This document shows, piece after piece, positions 51,209 to 59,371 of a stretch of 64,000 bases of DNA (within the stretch, counting starts at the first letter, position 1; each line of letters starts with the position of its first letter). The stretch is taken from positions 682,001-746,000 of the forward strand of contig NZ_CP040899.1 in NCBI RefSeq assembly GCF_006349365.1, written 5' to 3'. The translations under genes and the position numbers were made by a program. The notes under the pieces were generated by a model. That model saw nothing but the letters and a program-made list of their open reading frames with translations, ran no database searches and had not been told where the DNA came from. This DNA is from Georgenia wutianyii. Lineage in GTDB: Bacteria; Actinomycetota; Actinomycetes; Actinomycetales; Actinomycetaceae.

Positions 51209-53269
51209 GGTGAGCGGCCCGGCGATCCGCGGGGCGAGCGTCCGGGCGTAGGTCGCCGTGAGGTGGTGGGTGTCGCTGTGGGTGAGCACCCCGCCGACCA
51301 CCGGCAGGCACTCCTCCCGGGGGCAGACGAACTCGGTGAGGTCGAGCAGGTCCGCCGCCGGCACGCGCTCCGCGGCGGCCCGCAGGATCGCCGCGCCCGA
51401 CCGCTCCATCGCCTCGGCCCGCGGCACCGCGCAGCCGCTGAGGTCCGTGAGGTGCTCGCTCACGCACTCCGGGGCGTCGATCCCGGGCCACGGGGTGTCG
51501 AGGAGGGCGAGGACCTCGGTCCCCTCCTCCTCCAGCGCCTGCCAGGTGGCGGCCATCGCCTGCGCGACCGGCTCGCGCGACTCCTCCCGGCTCAGCGCCG
51601 CGCCGTCCTCGACGAGCTGGTAGTGCCCCCCGGCGCTGACGACGACGACGTCGGGCGGCTCGGCCGTGAGCCGCTCGGTGAGCGTCGCCTGCCACTCCAG
51701 GCAGCTCGTGTAGGGGCGGGAGGTGCTGTCCTCCCACACGAGGGCCGGCGCGAGCAGGCACGAGGACTTCGTCGAGGTCTCCAGCCGGAAGCCGTGCTCC
51801 TCGGCGAGCACCGCGAGCGCGGGCTGCCACTGGGCGGCGTGGGAGTCCCCGACGAGCGCGACGACGACGTCGGAGTCGGCGTCGCCGTACACGCAGGTGA
51901 GCACCCCGGGGCTGAGCGCGTCCTGGTGGCAGCCGTCGGCGTAGACGGCCGCGACGTCGTCGGCGGCGTCGAGCAGGGAGGGGGTGAGCGAGGTGACCTC
52001 GTAGGTCGGCTCCACGGCCGCCGGCTCGTCGCCGAGCGCCGCGGCGCCCGTCGCGCCGCCCTCCGCCGGCCCGTCGGCCCGGTCGGCGGCGAGGGTGAGC
52101 GCCGCGGCGCCCGCGAGCCCCACGGCCACGCACGCCGCGCCGATGACGGCGGCGCGCCAGGGCGCCGCGAGACGGCGCGAGCGGTGGAAGGGCTCCTCGA
52201 CGAACCGGTAGGTGAGCCACGCGGGGAGCGCCGACCCGGCGACGACGGCCAGCGCCGTCGCGAGCGGGAGCACGCCGTCGGGCCCGGCCCACAATGACGT
52301 CGCGACGACGACGAGCGGCCAGTGCCACAGGTAGAGCGAGTAGGACAGCGCGCCGACGCGCTGCACGAAGGGCCCGGTGAGCGGCGCGAGCTCCCCGCGC
52401 GGGTCACCGCTGCCGGCCACGAGCACGGCGGCGGCCCCGAGCGTCGGCACGAGCGCCGCGGTGCCCGGGAAGGCGGTGGTCGCGTCGAAGGTCACGGCCG
52501 CGTACCCGATGGCCGCCAGCCCGGTCCAGCCGAGCGCCTGACGGGCCCGGGGGGAGCGCCCGATGACGCCCCGGGCCACGACGACGGCGAGGAGGGCACC
52601 GAGCGCCAGCTCCCACAGCCGCGTCGTCGTGACGAAGTAGGCGGCGCCGGGGTCCCGCGCCGTGAGGTGGACCGACCACGCGAGGGACGCCGCCGCGACG
52701 AGGAGCAGGCCCCACCCGAGGCGGCGGGCCGGGCTCCCGGCACGCGGGCGCACGAGGGCGACGACGAGCAGCGGCCACAGGAGGTAGAACTGCTCCTCGA
52801 CGGCGAGGGACCAGAGGTGCTGGAGCGGGCCGGCCGCCGCGCCCTCCGCGAGGTAGTCGACCGAGCGGTCCGCGAGCCGCCAGTTGACGAGGTAGGTGGC
52901 GCTCGCGACGAGGTCCCCGGCGATCTCGCGCCAGCGGGTGACCGGCAGCGCGAGGATCGTGAGCGCGGTGACGGCGAGGAACACCACCGCCGTCGCGGGC
53001 AGCAGCCGCTTCGCGCGTCGGGCGTAGAACCGGCGCAGGCTCAGCCGGCCGGTCTCCTCGACCTCGCGCAGGACCAGACCGGTGATGAGGAAGCCGGAGA
53101 TGACGAAGAAGACGTCGACGCCGACGTACCCGCCGGGCACGAGCGGAACCCCGGCGTGGTAGGCGAGGACGAGCAGGACCGCGACCGCGCGCAGCCCCTG
53201 GATGTCGGCCCGGAAGCGCGGACGGGCGCTGCGGGACGGAGCCGCGACGGATGTCGTGGCAGCGGTCAT
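51194..53269 (-). CDS. Membrane acyltransferase 3 with C-terminal SGNH domain (OafA/OatA-like)
   Basis: 691 residues. N-terminal acyltransferase-3 domain of about ten helices: FRADIQGLRAVAVLLVLAYH (catalytic His in AYH), GVDVFFVISGFLITGLVL, RRFYARRAKRLLPA and LQHLWSLAVEEQFYLLWPL. After the last helix near residue 390 comes an exported SGNH esterase/transferase domain with VALVGDSHAAQW (catalytic Ser) and VLTHSDTHHLTATYAR (Asp-x-x-His). Together they move acyl groups, typically acetyl, across the membrane onto a surface glycan or peptidoglycan (as OatA does). No neighbouring acceptor gene fixes the target. Confidence 0.9.
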   Translation of the reverse strand: MTAATTSVAAPSRSARPRFRADIQGLRAVAVLLVLAYHAGVPLVPGGYVGVDVFFVISGFLITGLVLREVEETGRLSLRRFYARRAKRLLPATAVVFLAVTALTILALPVTRWREIAGDLVASATYLVNWRLADRSVDYLAEGAAAGPLQHLWSLAVEEQFYLLWPLLVVALVRPRAGSPARRLGWGLLLVAAASLAWSVHLTARDPGAAYFVTTTRLWELALGALLAVVVARGVIGRSPRARQALGWTGLAAIGYAAVTFDATTAFPGTAALVPTLGAAAVLVAGSGDPRGELAPLTGPFVQRVGALSYSLYLWHWPLVVVATSLWAGPDGVLPLATALAVVAGSALPAWLTYRFVEEPFHRSRRLAAPWRAAVIGAACVAVGLAGAAALTLAADRADGPAEGGATGAAALGDEPAAVEPTYEVTSLTPSLLDAADDVAAVYADGCHQDALSPGVLTCVYGDADSDVVVALVGDSHAAQWQPALAVLAEEHGFRLETSTKSSCLLAPALVWEDSTSRPYTSCLEWQATLTERLTAEPPDVVVVSAGGHYQLVEDGAALSREESREPVAQAMAATWQALEEEGTEVLALLDTPWPGIDAPECVSEHLTDLSGCAVPRAEAMERSGAAILRAAAERVPAADLLDLTEFVCPREECLPVVGGVLTHSDTHHLTATYARTLAPRIAGPLTSLLG

Positions 53270-53386
53270 GCTGGCCTCTCACGGACGGGTGCGACGCGGA
53301 CGACCGTCCGCCACGCCGAACCACGGTACTCCCGGCCACGCCCCCGTCCCCGGCACCGCCACGCCCCCTCTCCCTCCCCGCCGAGC

Positions 53387-53434
53387 GCTGGATCGTGCAC
53401 GCCTCTCCTCCGCCAGAGCTGGATCGTGCACGCC
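53387..53434. repeat. Two direct copies of a 17-bp word
   Basis: GCTGGATCGTGCACGCC at 53387-53403 and 53418-53434, 31 bp apart, downstream of the GH3 stop at 53460. The core GCTGGATCGTGCAC also appears in the hairpin at 55705-55751. Confidence 0.85.
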
Positions 53435-53459
53435 AGTCCCTGGGAGGGCCGGGTCGGTG

Positions 53460-55586
53460 TCAGCGGCGGCGGTGGAGGGTTCGGGCGGCGAGGACGAGGG
53501 CGGCGGCGAGGAGGGTGGCGACGATGGCGGGCAGGAGCCAGCCGGCGGGGCCGCCGTCCTCCGCCGGCGCCGGCTCGGCCGCGTCCGGGGTGGCCTCGGC
53601 GGCGTCGAAGGTGTGCTCCCACCGGGCGTCCGCGCCGTCGGCCAGGTGGTAGGCGGAGGGCGGGTCGGCCTGCGCGGTGACGACGACGGTGCCCTCGGCC
53701 GGGTGGGTGCCGGGCGTGAGGGTCTGCCCGTCGAGGAGGTAGGCGACGCCCGGGACGTCGGGGACCTCGACGGCGTCGTCCTGCGTGCCGGGCAGGTCGG
53801 TGAACGTCACGGCCGCCGGGGTCACCTCCTCGGTCCGCCGGACCCCGGAGCCGAGCGCGGCGAGCACCGTCCCGTCCGGAGCGGTGACCTCGACCGGGAG
53901 GCGGCCGGTGGGCAGCACGCGGCCCGACAGGACCCCCGCGACGCCCGCGTGGCTCACGGTCGACGTCCCGTAGGAGGCCAGGACGGCGGCGACCTCGCCG
54001 GGCACCGCGGCGTAGTCGTACGGGGTCCCGGCGAGCACGACGACGACGGGCGTGCCGCTCGCCGCCAGCTCGGTGACGAGTGCCTGCTGGGCGGCGTCGG
54101 CGCGCAGGTCGTCGACGGCGAGGACGACGGCGGCCGCGCCCTCGGCGGCCGAGCGCACCGCGGCGCGGTAGCCCCGGCTCGGGCTCGTCCCGCTCTCCAG
54201 CCGCTCGGTGACGGTCAGGCCCTCCGCGGCGAGCAGCGGGGTGAGGCGCTCGGGCCACGCGGACCCGGCGCCCGCGAGGAGGACCGGCCCGGCAGCCGGG
54301 TCGAGCGGCAGGACGGCGCCCTCGTCGCGCACGAGGGTGACCGCCCGCTCGGCGATCGCGGCGGCGACGGCGCGGTGGTCGGGGCTGCCGACGACGTCGA
54401 GCCCGGGTCGCTCGGCGCCGTCCCAGATCCCGCGCTCCACCTTCCACTCCAGGATCCGGGTCACCGACTCCTCGAGACGCTCGCGGGTGAGCTCCCCGGT
54501 GGCGAGGGCCTCGCGGACGCCGGCGAGTGCGGCGTCGACGTCCGGCGGCGCGAGGAGGATGTCGGAGCCGGCCTGGATGGCGAGGACGGCGATGTCGCCG
54601 TCGTCGAGCGGGTTGCCCGGCAGCTGCTTGAGCGCGGCCATGTCGAGGGCGTCGGTGGTCACGAGGCCCTCGAAGCCGAGGTCGCCGCGCAGGAGGTCGG
54701 TGAGGACCGCGGGGGAGAGGGTGCCGGGCATGTCCGGGTCGATGGACTCGACGACGATGTGGGCCGACATGACGATGTCGACCCCGGCGGCGACGGCGGC
54801 GCGGAACGGTTCGAGGTGGGCGGCGAGCTCCGCCGGGTCGCCCGCGACGACCGGCAGGCCGGTGTGGGAGTCGACGTCGGTGTCCCCGTGGCCGGGGAAG
54901 TGCTTGGCCGCCGCGGCGACGTGCTGCGACTGCAGGCCCTGGATCTGGGCGGCGGTGAGCTCGGAGACGGTGGCGGGGTCCGCGCCGAGGGACCGCAGCC
55001 CGATGACCGGGTTGTCCGGGTTGGTGTTGAGGTCCGCGACGGGCGCCCAGTCGACGTTGACGCCCATGGCGGCGAGCTCGGCGCCGAGCACCTCGCCCTG
55101 CCCCCGCGCGAGCTGTGGGTCGAAGGTGGCGCCGAGCGCCATGCCGCCCGGGAGGTCCGTGACCGGGTGCCCGAGGCGGGAGACCTCACCGCCCTCCTGG
55201 TCGACGGTGATGGCGAGCGGCACCCCGGGCCCCGCCGCCGCAGCGTCCTGGAGCCCGGCGGACAGGTCGGCGACCTGCTCGGGGGAGTCGGTGTTGCCGG
55301 CCCACGCGAAGTACAGGACGCCGCCGAGCGCGTACTTCCGCACGACGTCGGCCGGGGTGTCCACGCCGTAGCGGGCCCGGTTCTCGGCGGCCCGGGACCT
55401 GTCCTCGGCTCCGGAACCGTAGACGTGGACCCATGTCATCTGGCCGACGAGCTCGTCCTCGCTCATCGCGGCGACGACGTCCTCGACGTCGGTCGTCGCC
55501 GTCGCCGAGGGGCCGGCGGCGCCCAGGGCGAGGAGCAGGGCGGTGGCGGCGGCGAGCGCGGCGGCGGTGCGGCGGGAGGAGGTCAT
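53460..55586 (-). CDS. Exported NagZ-like GH3 beta-N-acetylhexosaminidase (copy 1)
   Basis: 708 residues. Signal peptide (TAAALAAATALLLALG), GH3 barrel, then a GH3 C-domain, and a C-terminal membrane helix (GWLLPAIVATLLAAALVLAA) followed by HRRR, so it is likely membrane-anchored outside the cell. NagZ hallmarks: LAITVDQEGGEVSRLG, KHFPGHGDTDVDSHTGLP with Asp239 and His241 (acid/base dyad) and GLVTTDALDMAAL with nucleophile Asp312. Such enzymes remove GlcNAc from muropeptides or glycan ends. ATG 55586 has GAAGG upstream. It is a tandem paralogue of the gene at 55816 but has no repeat module. Confidence 0.88.
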   Translation of the reverse strand: MTSSRRTAAALAAATALLLALGAAGPSATATTDVEDVVAAMSEDELVGQMTWVHVYGSGAEDRSRAAENRARYGVDTPADVVRKYALGGVLYFAWAGNTDSPEQVADLSAGLQDAAAAGPGVPLAITVDQEGGEVSRLGHPVTDLPGGMALGATFDPQLARGQGEVLGAELAAMGVNVDWAPVADLNTNPDNPVIGLRSLGADPATVSELTAAQIQGLQSQHVAAAAKHFPGHGDTDVDSHTGLPVVAGDPAELAAHLEPFRAAVAAGVDIVMSAHIVVESIDPDMPGTLSPAVLTDLLRGDLGFEGLVTTDALDMAALKQLPGNPLDDGDIAVLAIQAGSDILLAPPDVDAALAGVREALATGELTRERLEESVTRILEWKVERGIWDGAERPGLDVVGSPDHRAVAAAIAERAVTLVRDEGAVLPLDPAAGPVLLAGAGSAWPERLTPLLAAEGLTVTERLESGTSPSRGYRAAVRSAAEGAAAVVLAVDDLRADAAQQALVTELAASGTPVVVVLAGTPYDYAAVPGEVAAVLASYGTSTVSHAGVAGVLSGRVLPTGRLPVEVTAPDGTVLAALGSGVRRTEEVTPAAVTFTDLPGTQDDAVEVPDVPGVAYLLDGQTLTPGTHPAEGTVVVTAQADPPSAYHLADGADARWEHTFDAAEATPDAAEPAPAEDGGPAGWLLPAIVATLLAAALVLAARTLHRRR
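54552..54745. repeat. Segment nearly identical to 57268-57461 in the paralogous GH3 gene
   Basis: By eye only about five of 194 bases differ, far fewer than in the rest of the two genes. It covers the codons around the catalytic nucleophile. Recent exchange (gene conversion) or strong constraint could explain it. Confidence 0.75.
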
Positions 55587-55704
55587 GGGCCTTCGTCGGG
55601 ACGGCGGGCACGGACCCCGCCACCGTACGCGCCCCGGCGCCCTGGTCCGCACCCGCGCCTGCACCGCCCGCGCCCCGCATCAGCACGCGCCGGCACACGC
55701 ACGA

Positions 55705-55751
55705 GCGCCGAGAGCCGGATCGTGCGCGGTGCACGATCCAGCTCTCGGCGC
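55705..55751. terminator. 21-bp hairpin after the second GH3 gene
   Basis: GCGCCGAGAGCCGGATCGTGC, loop GCGGT, then GCACGATCCAGCTCTCGGCGC; one G-T/C mismatch in 21 bp. It lies about 65 bp beyond the stop at 55816 and is probably its terminator. The right arm holds the same word as the repeats at 53387. Confidence 0.6.
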
Positions 55752-55815
55752 TTCAGGTGGTGCGCTTCAGGTGGTGCGCGCCCGCGGCTGAGGGCGCGTC
55801 AGGTGGTGGTGCGGG

Positions 55816-58329
55816 TCAGGGGGTGCGGCGGACGCCGAGGCTGTCGGTGCCGTCCCCGTCCCAGTCGCCCACGAAGACCTCGTCGCCGGGGCGGCCGTAG
55901 GCGACGACCTTCTCGGCCGGGCCGCCACGCAGCCAGTTGCTCACGTGGTAGACGTGCCCACGGCGCACGGCGAAGGTGTCCTCGCCGTCGCCGTTCCAGT
56001 CACCGGCGAGCATCTGGTCACCGGCCCGCCCGTAGACGAAGCCCTCGTCCGCGGCACCGGCGCGCAGCGTGTTGGTCACGTGGATCTCGGCGCCGCGGCG
56101 CACCGCGAAGGTGTCCTTGCCGTTGCCGTCCCAGTCACCGACGAGCACCTCGTCACCGGCGCGCCCGTAGACCACGACCTGGTCGGCCGGGCCGCCCACG
56201 AGGGAGTTCTTCACGTGGTACTCCGCACCGCGGCGCACGGCCAGCGTGTCGGTGCCGTCGCCGTCCCAGTCGCCGACGAGGACGACGTCGCCCGGGCGCC
56301 CGTAGACGAAGGTCGACTCCGCGGGCCCGCCGGTGGTGCGGTTGTTCACGTGGAACTCCGCGCCGCGGCGCACGGTGATGGAGTCGCGGCCGTCACCGTC
56401 CCAGTCGCCGATGAGGACCTCGTCGGTGAAGCGGCCGTAGGGGAAGGCGTGGTCGGCGGCGCCGCCGGTCCAGCCGTTGGTGAGGAAGAACCCGTACTGC
56501 TGCTGCGTCGGCGGCTGGGGGCCGGGCTGCTCGCCGTCGTCCTCGTAGGTCATGCCGAAGCCCATCTCGAAGAGCGTGCCCTCGCCGTCGGCGGTGGGCA
56601 CGTTGACGGGCAGCGCGCCGGTGGGGGCGACGTCCCCCATGACGACGGCGGCGAGCGCCTGGAGCGAGGGCAGCTGGTAGCCGTAGGTGGCGATCTGCGC
56701 GGCGGGCTCGGCCCAGGCGACGTCGTACGGGTTGCGCACGGGGACCTGGACGACCGGGATGCCGGTCTCGATGAGCGCGTCGAGGTAGTTCTGCTGGCTC
56801 GTGACGTTGGCGGCGCCGGTCGGCGTCATCGTCATGACGACGACGGCGTCGTGGCCCTCGGCGGCCGCGACCGCGGCGTCGATCTGCTCCTGGTTCGGGA
56901 AGGCGGCCAGGTGCGCGGTGGTCTGCGCGCCGTGCGCGGTGAGGGCGGCGGCGAGGTTGGGCACGCCGGTGGCGCCCCAGCCGGTGACGAAGACCTTGGA
57001 GCCGGCGTCCAGCGGGAGGGTGTCGTCCTCGTTGCGGAGCAGGGTGACGGACCGCTCGGCGATCTCCTGGGCGGTGGCGGCGTGCTCGGCGTTGCCGACG
57101 ATCGACTCGACGGCCTCGACGTCGACGTACGGGTCGGCCCAGACGCCGCTCTCCTCCTTCCACTCCAGGATGCGGGTGACGGACTCCTCGAGGCGCTCGC
57201 GGGTGATCTCGCCGGACTCGACGGCGGCGTTGACGGCCTCGAAGGTGGCGGGGACGTCGGGCGACATGAGGAGGATGTCGGAGCCGGCCTGGATGGCGAG
57301 GACGGCGATGTCGCCGTCGTCGAGCGGGTTGTCCGGGAGCTGCTTGAGCGCGGCCATGTCGAGGGCGTCGGTGGTCACGAGGCCCTCGAAGCCGAGGTCG
57401 TCACGCAGGAGGTCGGTGAGGACCGCGGGGGAGAGGGTGCCGGGCATGTCGGGGTCGATGGCCTCGACGATGACGTGGGCCGTCATGATCATGTCGACAC
57501 CGGCGTCGATCGACTCGCGGAAGGGCAGGAGGTGCTGCTCGAGGGTGTCGCGGTCGTAGCTGATGATCGGCAGCCCGGTGTGGGAGTCGGTGGCGGTGTC
57601 GCCGTGGCCGGGGAAGTGCTTGGCCGCCGCGGCGACGCCCTGGTCCTGCATCCCCATGACCTGTGCGACGCCGAGGGCCGCGACGTTCTCCGGGTCCTCG
57701 CCCATCGAGCGCACGCCGATGACGGGGTTGGCCGGGTTGGTGTTGACGTCGACGACGGGCGCGAAGTCGACGTTGACGCCGACCGCGGCCATCTCCGCGC
57801 CGAGCACGGCGCCCTGCGCGTAGGCGAGGTCGGCGTCCCACGTGGCGCCGAGCGCCATGTTGCCCGGCAGGACGGTGACCGGCGCGCCCATGCGGGCGAC
57901 GATGCCGCCCTCCTGGTCGATCGTCACGGCGAGCGGGATGCCCGAGCCGTCATCCTCGGACACTCGCTGCAGCCCGTTGGACAGCTCTGCGGTGAGCACG
58001 GGGTCGTCGACGATCCCCGGGTTGGACCACGCGAAGTACAGGACCCCGCCGAGGTCGAACTTCTCCACGACCTCGGCCGGGGTGTCCACGCCGTAGCGGG
58101 CCTGGTTCTCCGTGGCCATGGAGTCGTCGGTGGCGGAGTTGCCGTAGACGAAGGTCCACGTCATCTGGCCGATGAGCTCGTCGATCGTCATGTTCGAGAC
58201 GATCTGGTCGATCGGGCCGGTGGAGTCGGGTGCCGACGTGCCGGCGGCGGGCACGGTGGCTGCGAGGAGCAGCCCTGCCGCGAGAGTGGTGGCGGCGCCT
58301 GCCTTGGCACCGACGTGCTTTGTGGACAA
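55816..58329 (-). CDS. Exported NagZ-like GH3 beta-N-acetylhexosaminidase with C-terminal GDWDGDG module (copy 2)
   Basis: 837 residues. Signal peptide (AGAATTLAAGLLLAATVPAA), GH3 barrel with LAVTIDQEGGIVARMG, KHFPGHGDTATDSHTGLP (Asp248, His250) and GLVTTDALDMAAL (Asp321), a GH3 C-domain ending FEMGFGMTYEDD, a Pro/Gln linker, then five 45-residue repeats to the end. It should release GlcNAc from exported glycans or peptidoglycan; the module may hold it at its substrate. TTG 58329 follows AGGAGGAA closely. A DasR-type palindrome lies about 130 bp upstream, suggesting induction by amino sugars. Confidence 0.88.
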   Translation of the reverse strand: MSTKHVGAKAGAATTLAAGLLLAATVPAAGTSAPDSTGPIDQIVSNMTIDELIGQMTWTFVYGNSATDDSMATENQARYGVDTPAEVVEKFDLGGVLYFAWSNPGIVDDPVLTAELSNGLQRVSEDDGSGIPLAVTIDQEGGIVARMGAPVTVLPGNMALGATWDADLAYAQGAVLGAEMAAVGVNVDFAPVVDVNTNPANPVIGVRSMGEDPENVAALGVAQVMGMQDQGVAAAAKHFPGHGDTATDSHTGLPIISYDRDTLEQHLLPFRESIDAGVDMIMTAHVIVEAIDPDMPGTLSPAVLTDLLRDDLGFEGLVTTDALDMAALKQLPDNPLDDGDIAVLAIQAGSDILLMSPDVPATFEAVNAAVESGEITRERLEESVTRILEWKEESGVWADPYVDVEAVESIVGNAEHAATAQEIAERSVTLLRNEDDTLPLDAGSKVFVTGWGATGVPNLAAALTAHGAQTTAHLAAFPNQEQIDAAVAAAEGHDAVVVMTMTPTGAANVTSQQNYLDALIETGIPVVQVPVRNPYDVAWAEPAAQIATYGYQLPSLQALAAVVMGDVAPTGALPVNVPTADGEGTLFEMGFGMTYEDDGEQPGPQPPTQQQYGFFLTNGWTGGAADHAFPYGRFTDEVLIGDWDGDGRDSITVRRGAEFHVNNRTTGGPAESTFVYGRPGDVVLVGDWDGDGTDTLAVRRGAEYHVKNSLVGGPADQVVVYGRAGDEVLVGDWDGNGKDTFAVRRGAEIHVTNTLRAGAADEGFVYGRAGDQMLAGDWNGDGEDTFAVRRGHVYHVSNWLRGGPAEKVVAYGRPGDEVFVGDWDGDGTDSLGVRRTP
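55819..56496 (-). repeat. Five-unit GDWDGDG module (copy 4, in GH3)
   Basis: Opens YGFFLTNGWTGG, closes DSLGVRRTP. All five loops keep the D-x-[DN]-G-[DN]-G pattern, so this copy looks functional throughout. Confidence 0.85.
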
Positions 58330-58456
58330 CGTTCCTCCTGGTGGTCGACCTCGAACACCGCGGGGGCCTTCCCGCGCGACAACAGTTTTCTCGCCGACAG
58401 TGGTGAAGGAAACTGCTGTCAGGTCAGCGTAGACCACAGGGTGTCCCACGTCACGC

Positions 58457-58472
58457 CCTGGTCTAGACCAAG
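58457..58472 (-). promoter_or_regulatory. DasR-responsive element (dre)-like operator
   Basis: CCTGGTCTAGACCAAG contains the perfect palindrome TGGTCTAGACCA (58459-58470), identical to the core of the actinobacterial dre bound by the GntR-family regulator DasR, which responds to glucosamine-6-phosphate. It is placed to control the GH3 gene read leftward from 58329. A second, weaker half-like match (GTAGACCA) lies near 58431. Confidence 0.65.
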
Positions 58473-58498
58473 TGGCGCGCGTGGGGTGGACGTCGCCG

Positions 58499-59353
58499 TC
58501 AGCGCACCCCGAAGGGCAGCCGGCGCAGCTCGGCGGTCGTCTCGGCCAGCGCGTCGCGGGCCCGCAGGCCGACGGCGTACTCCCGGTCCCGGCGGGCGAC
58601 GAGCACCGCGGCGAGGAACCGCTCGGGGTTGGTCCCCCACGGCGGTGGCGGGGCGACGAGCGGCTCCACGCGGGCGGCGAGCCGGCGCCCGAGCTCCGCA
58701 CGGGAGGCGGGGTCGAGGGTGCCGGTGCGGTCGAGGAAGCGGCGGGCGGCGAGGGCGAGACCGTCCGGCAGCGCGCGGATGTCGGCGTCGCGCGCCCAGT
58801 CGGCGAGCTCGGGGGGCATGAGGAGGGGTGGGGGCGTGCGGTCCGCGCCTCGGGTGCGCACCGCGTACGTGCCGGCGAGGAGGTCGCCCAGCCGCTTGCC
58901 GCGGCCGTTGAGCAGCGCCGCGACGACGGCGACGGACCCGGCGGTCAGCCACAGCTCACCGAGCCCGGCCAGTGCGCGGACGAAGGCGTGCCGGAAGCGG
59001 ATCGGCCCGCCGTCGTCGCGCACGATCCGGATGCCGGTGGCGAGCTTGCCGAGCGAGCGGCCCCGGGTGAGCGTCTCGACGAGGGTGGGGGCGACGACGG
59101 CGACGCACGCGAACGTCACGATCGTGAGCGTGTCCGTCTGCGCCTGGTTGTCGAGGCGCCCGAGGATCCCCACGGAGATCGCGCCGAGGACGATGACGTA
59201 GCACGTGGCGTCGATGAGGCCGCCCGCGACGCGGAGCATGAAGGCGGCCGGCCGCACCTCGAGCGCGACGGCCTCGCCGGTGACGATGAGGTCGTCGTTG
59301 AGGCGCGCCGCCTGCAGCGCCCTGCCGCTGCTGTGGGCGGCGTGCGAGGTCAT
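58499..59353 (-). CDS. RDD family membrane protein
   Basis: 284 residues. A short N-terminus, then RPAAFMLRVAGGLIDATCYV with the arginine-aspartate pattern of RDD domains, TLTRGRSLGKLATGIRIVRDDGGP and GKRLGDLLAGTYAV. Three to four helices, then a cytoplasmic tail with RDREYAVGLRARD. RDD proteins are thought to act in ion or small-molecule exchange; function here unknown. ATG 59353 sits 7 bases from a TACCCT -10 and lacks a ribosome site, so it is probably leaderless. Only 18 bp separate it from the divergent SpoIIM gene. Confidence 0.85.
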   Translation of the reverse strand: MTSHAAHSSGRALQAARLNDDLIVTGEAVALEVRPAAFMLRVAGGLIDATCYVIVLGAISVGILGRLDNQAQTDTLTIVTFACVAVVAPTLVETLTRGRSLGKLATGIRIVRDDGGPIRFRHAFVRALAGLGELWLTAGSVAVVAALLNGRGKRLGDLLAGTYAVRTRGADRTPPPLLMPPELADWARDADIRALPDGLALAARRFLDRTGTLDPASRAELGRRLAARVEPLVAPPPPWGTNPERFLAAVLVARRDREYAVGLRARDALAETTAELRRLPFGVR

Positions 59354-59360
59354 GTGTGGC

Positions 59361-59366
59361 AGGGTA
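59361..59366 (-). promoter_or_regulatory. Probable -10 element (TACCCT on the minus strand)
   Basis: Ends 7 bases before ATG 59353, leaderless distance. The GGGTACCC context is itself a palindrome shared with the opposite gene. Confidence 0.4.
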
Positions 59367-59371
59367 CCCGC

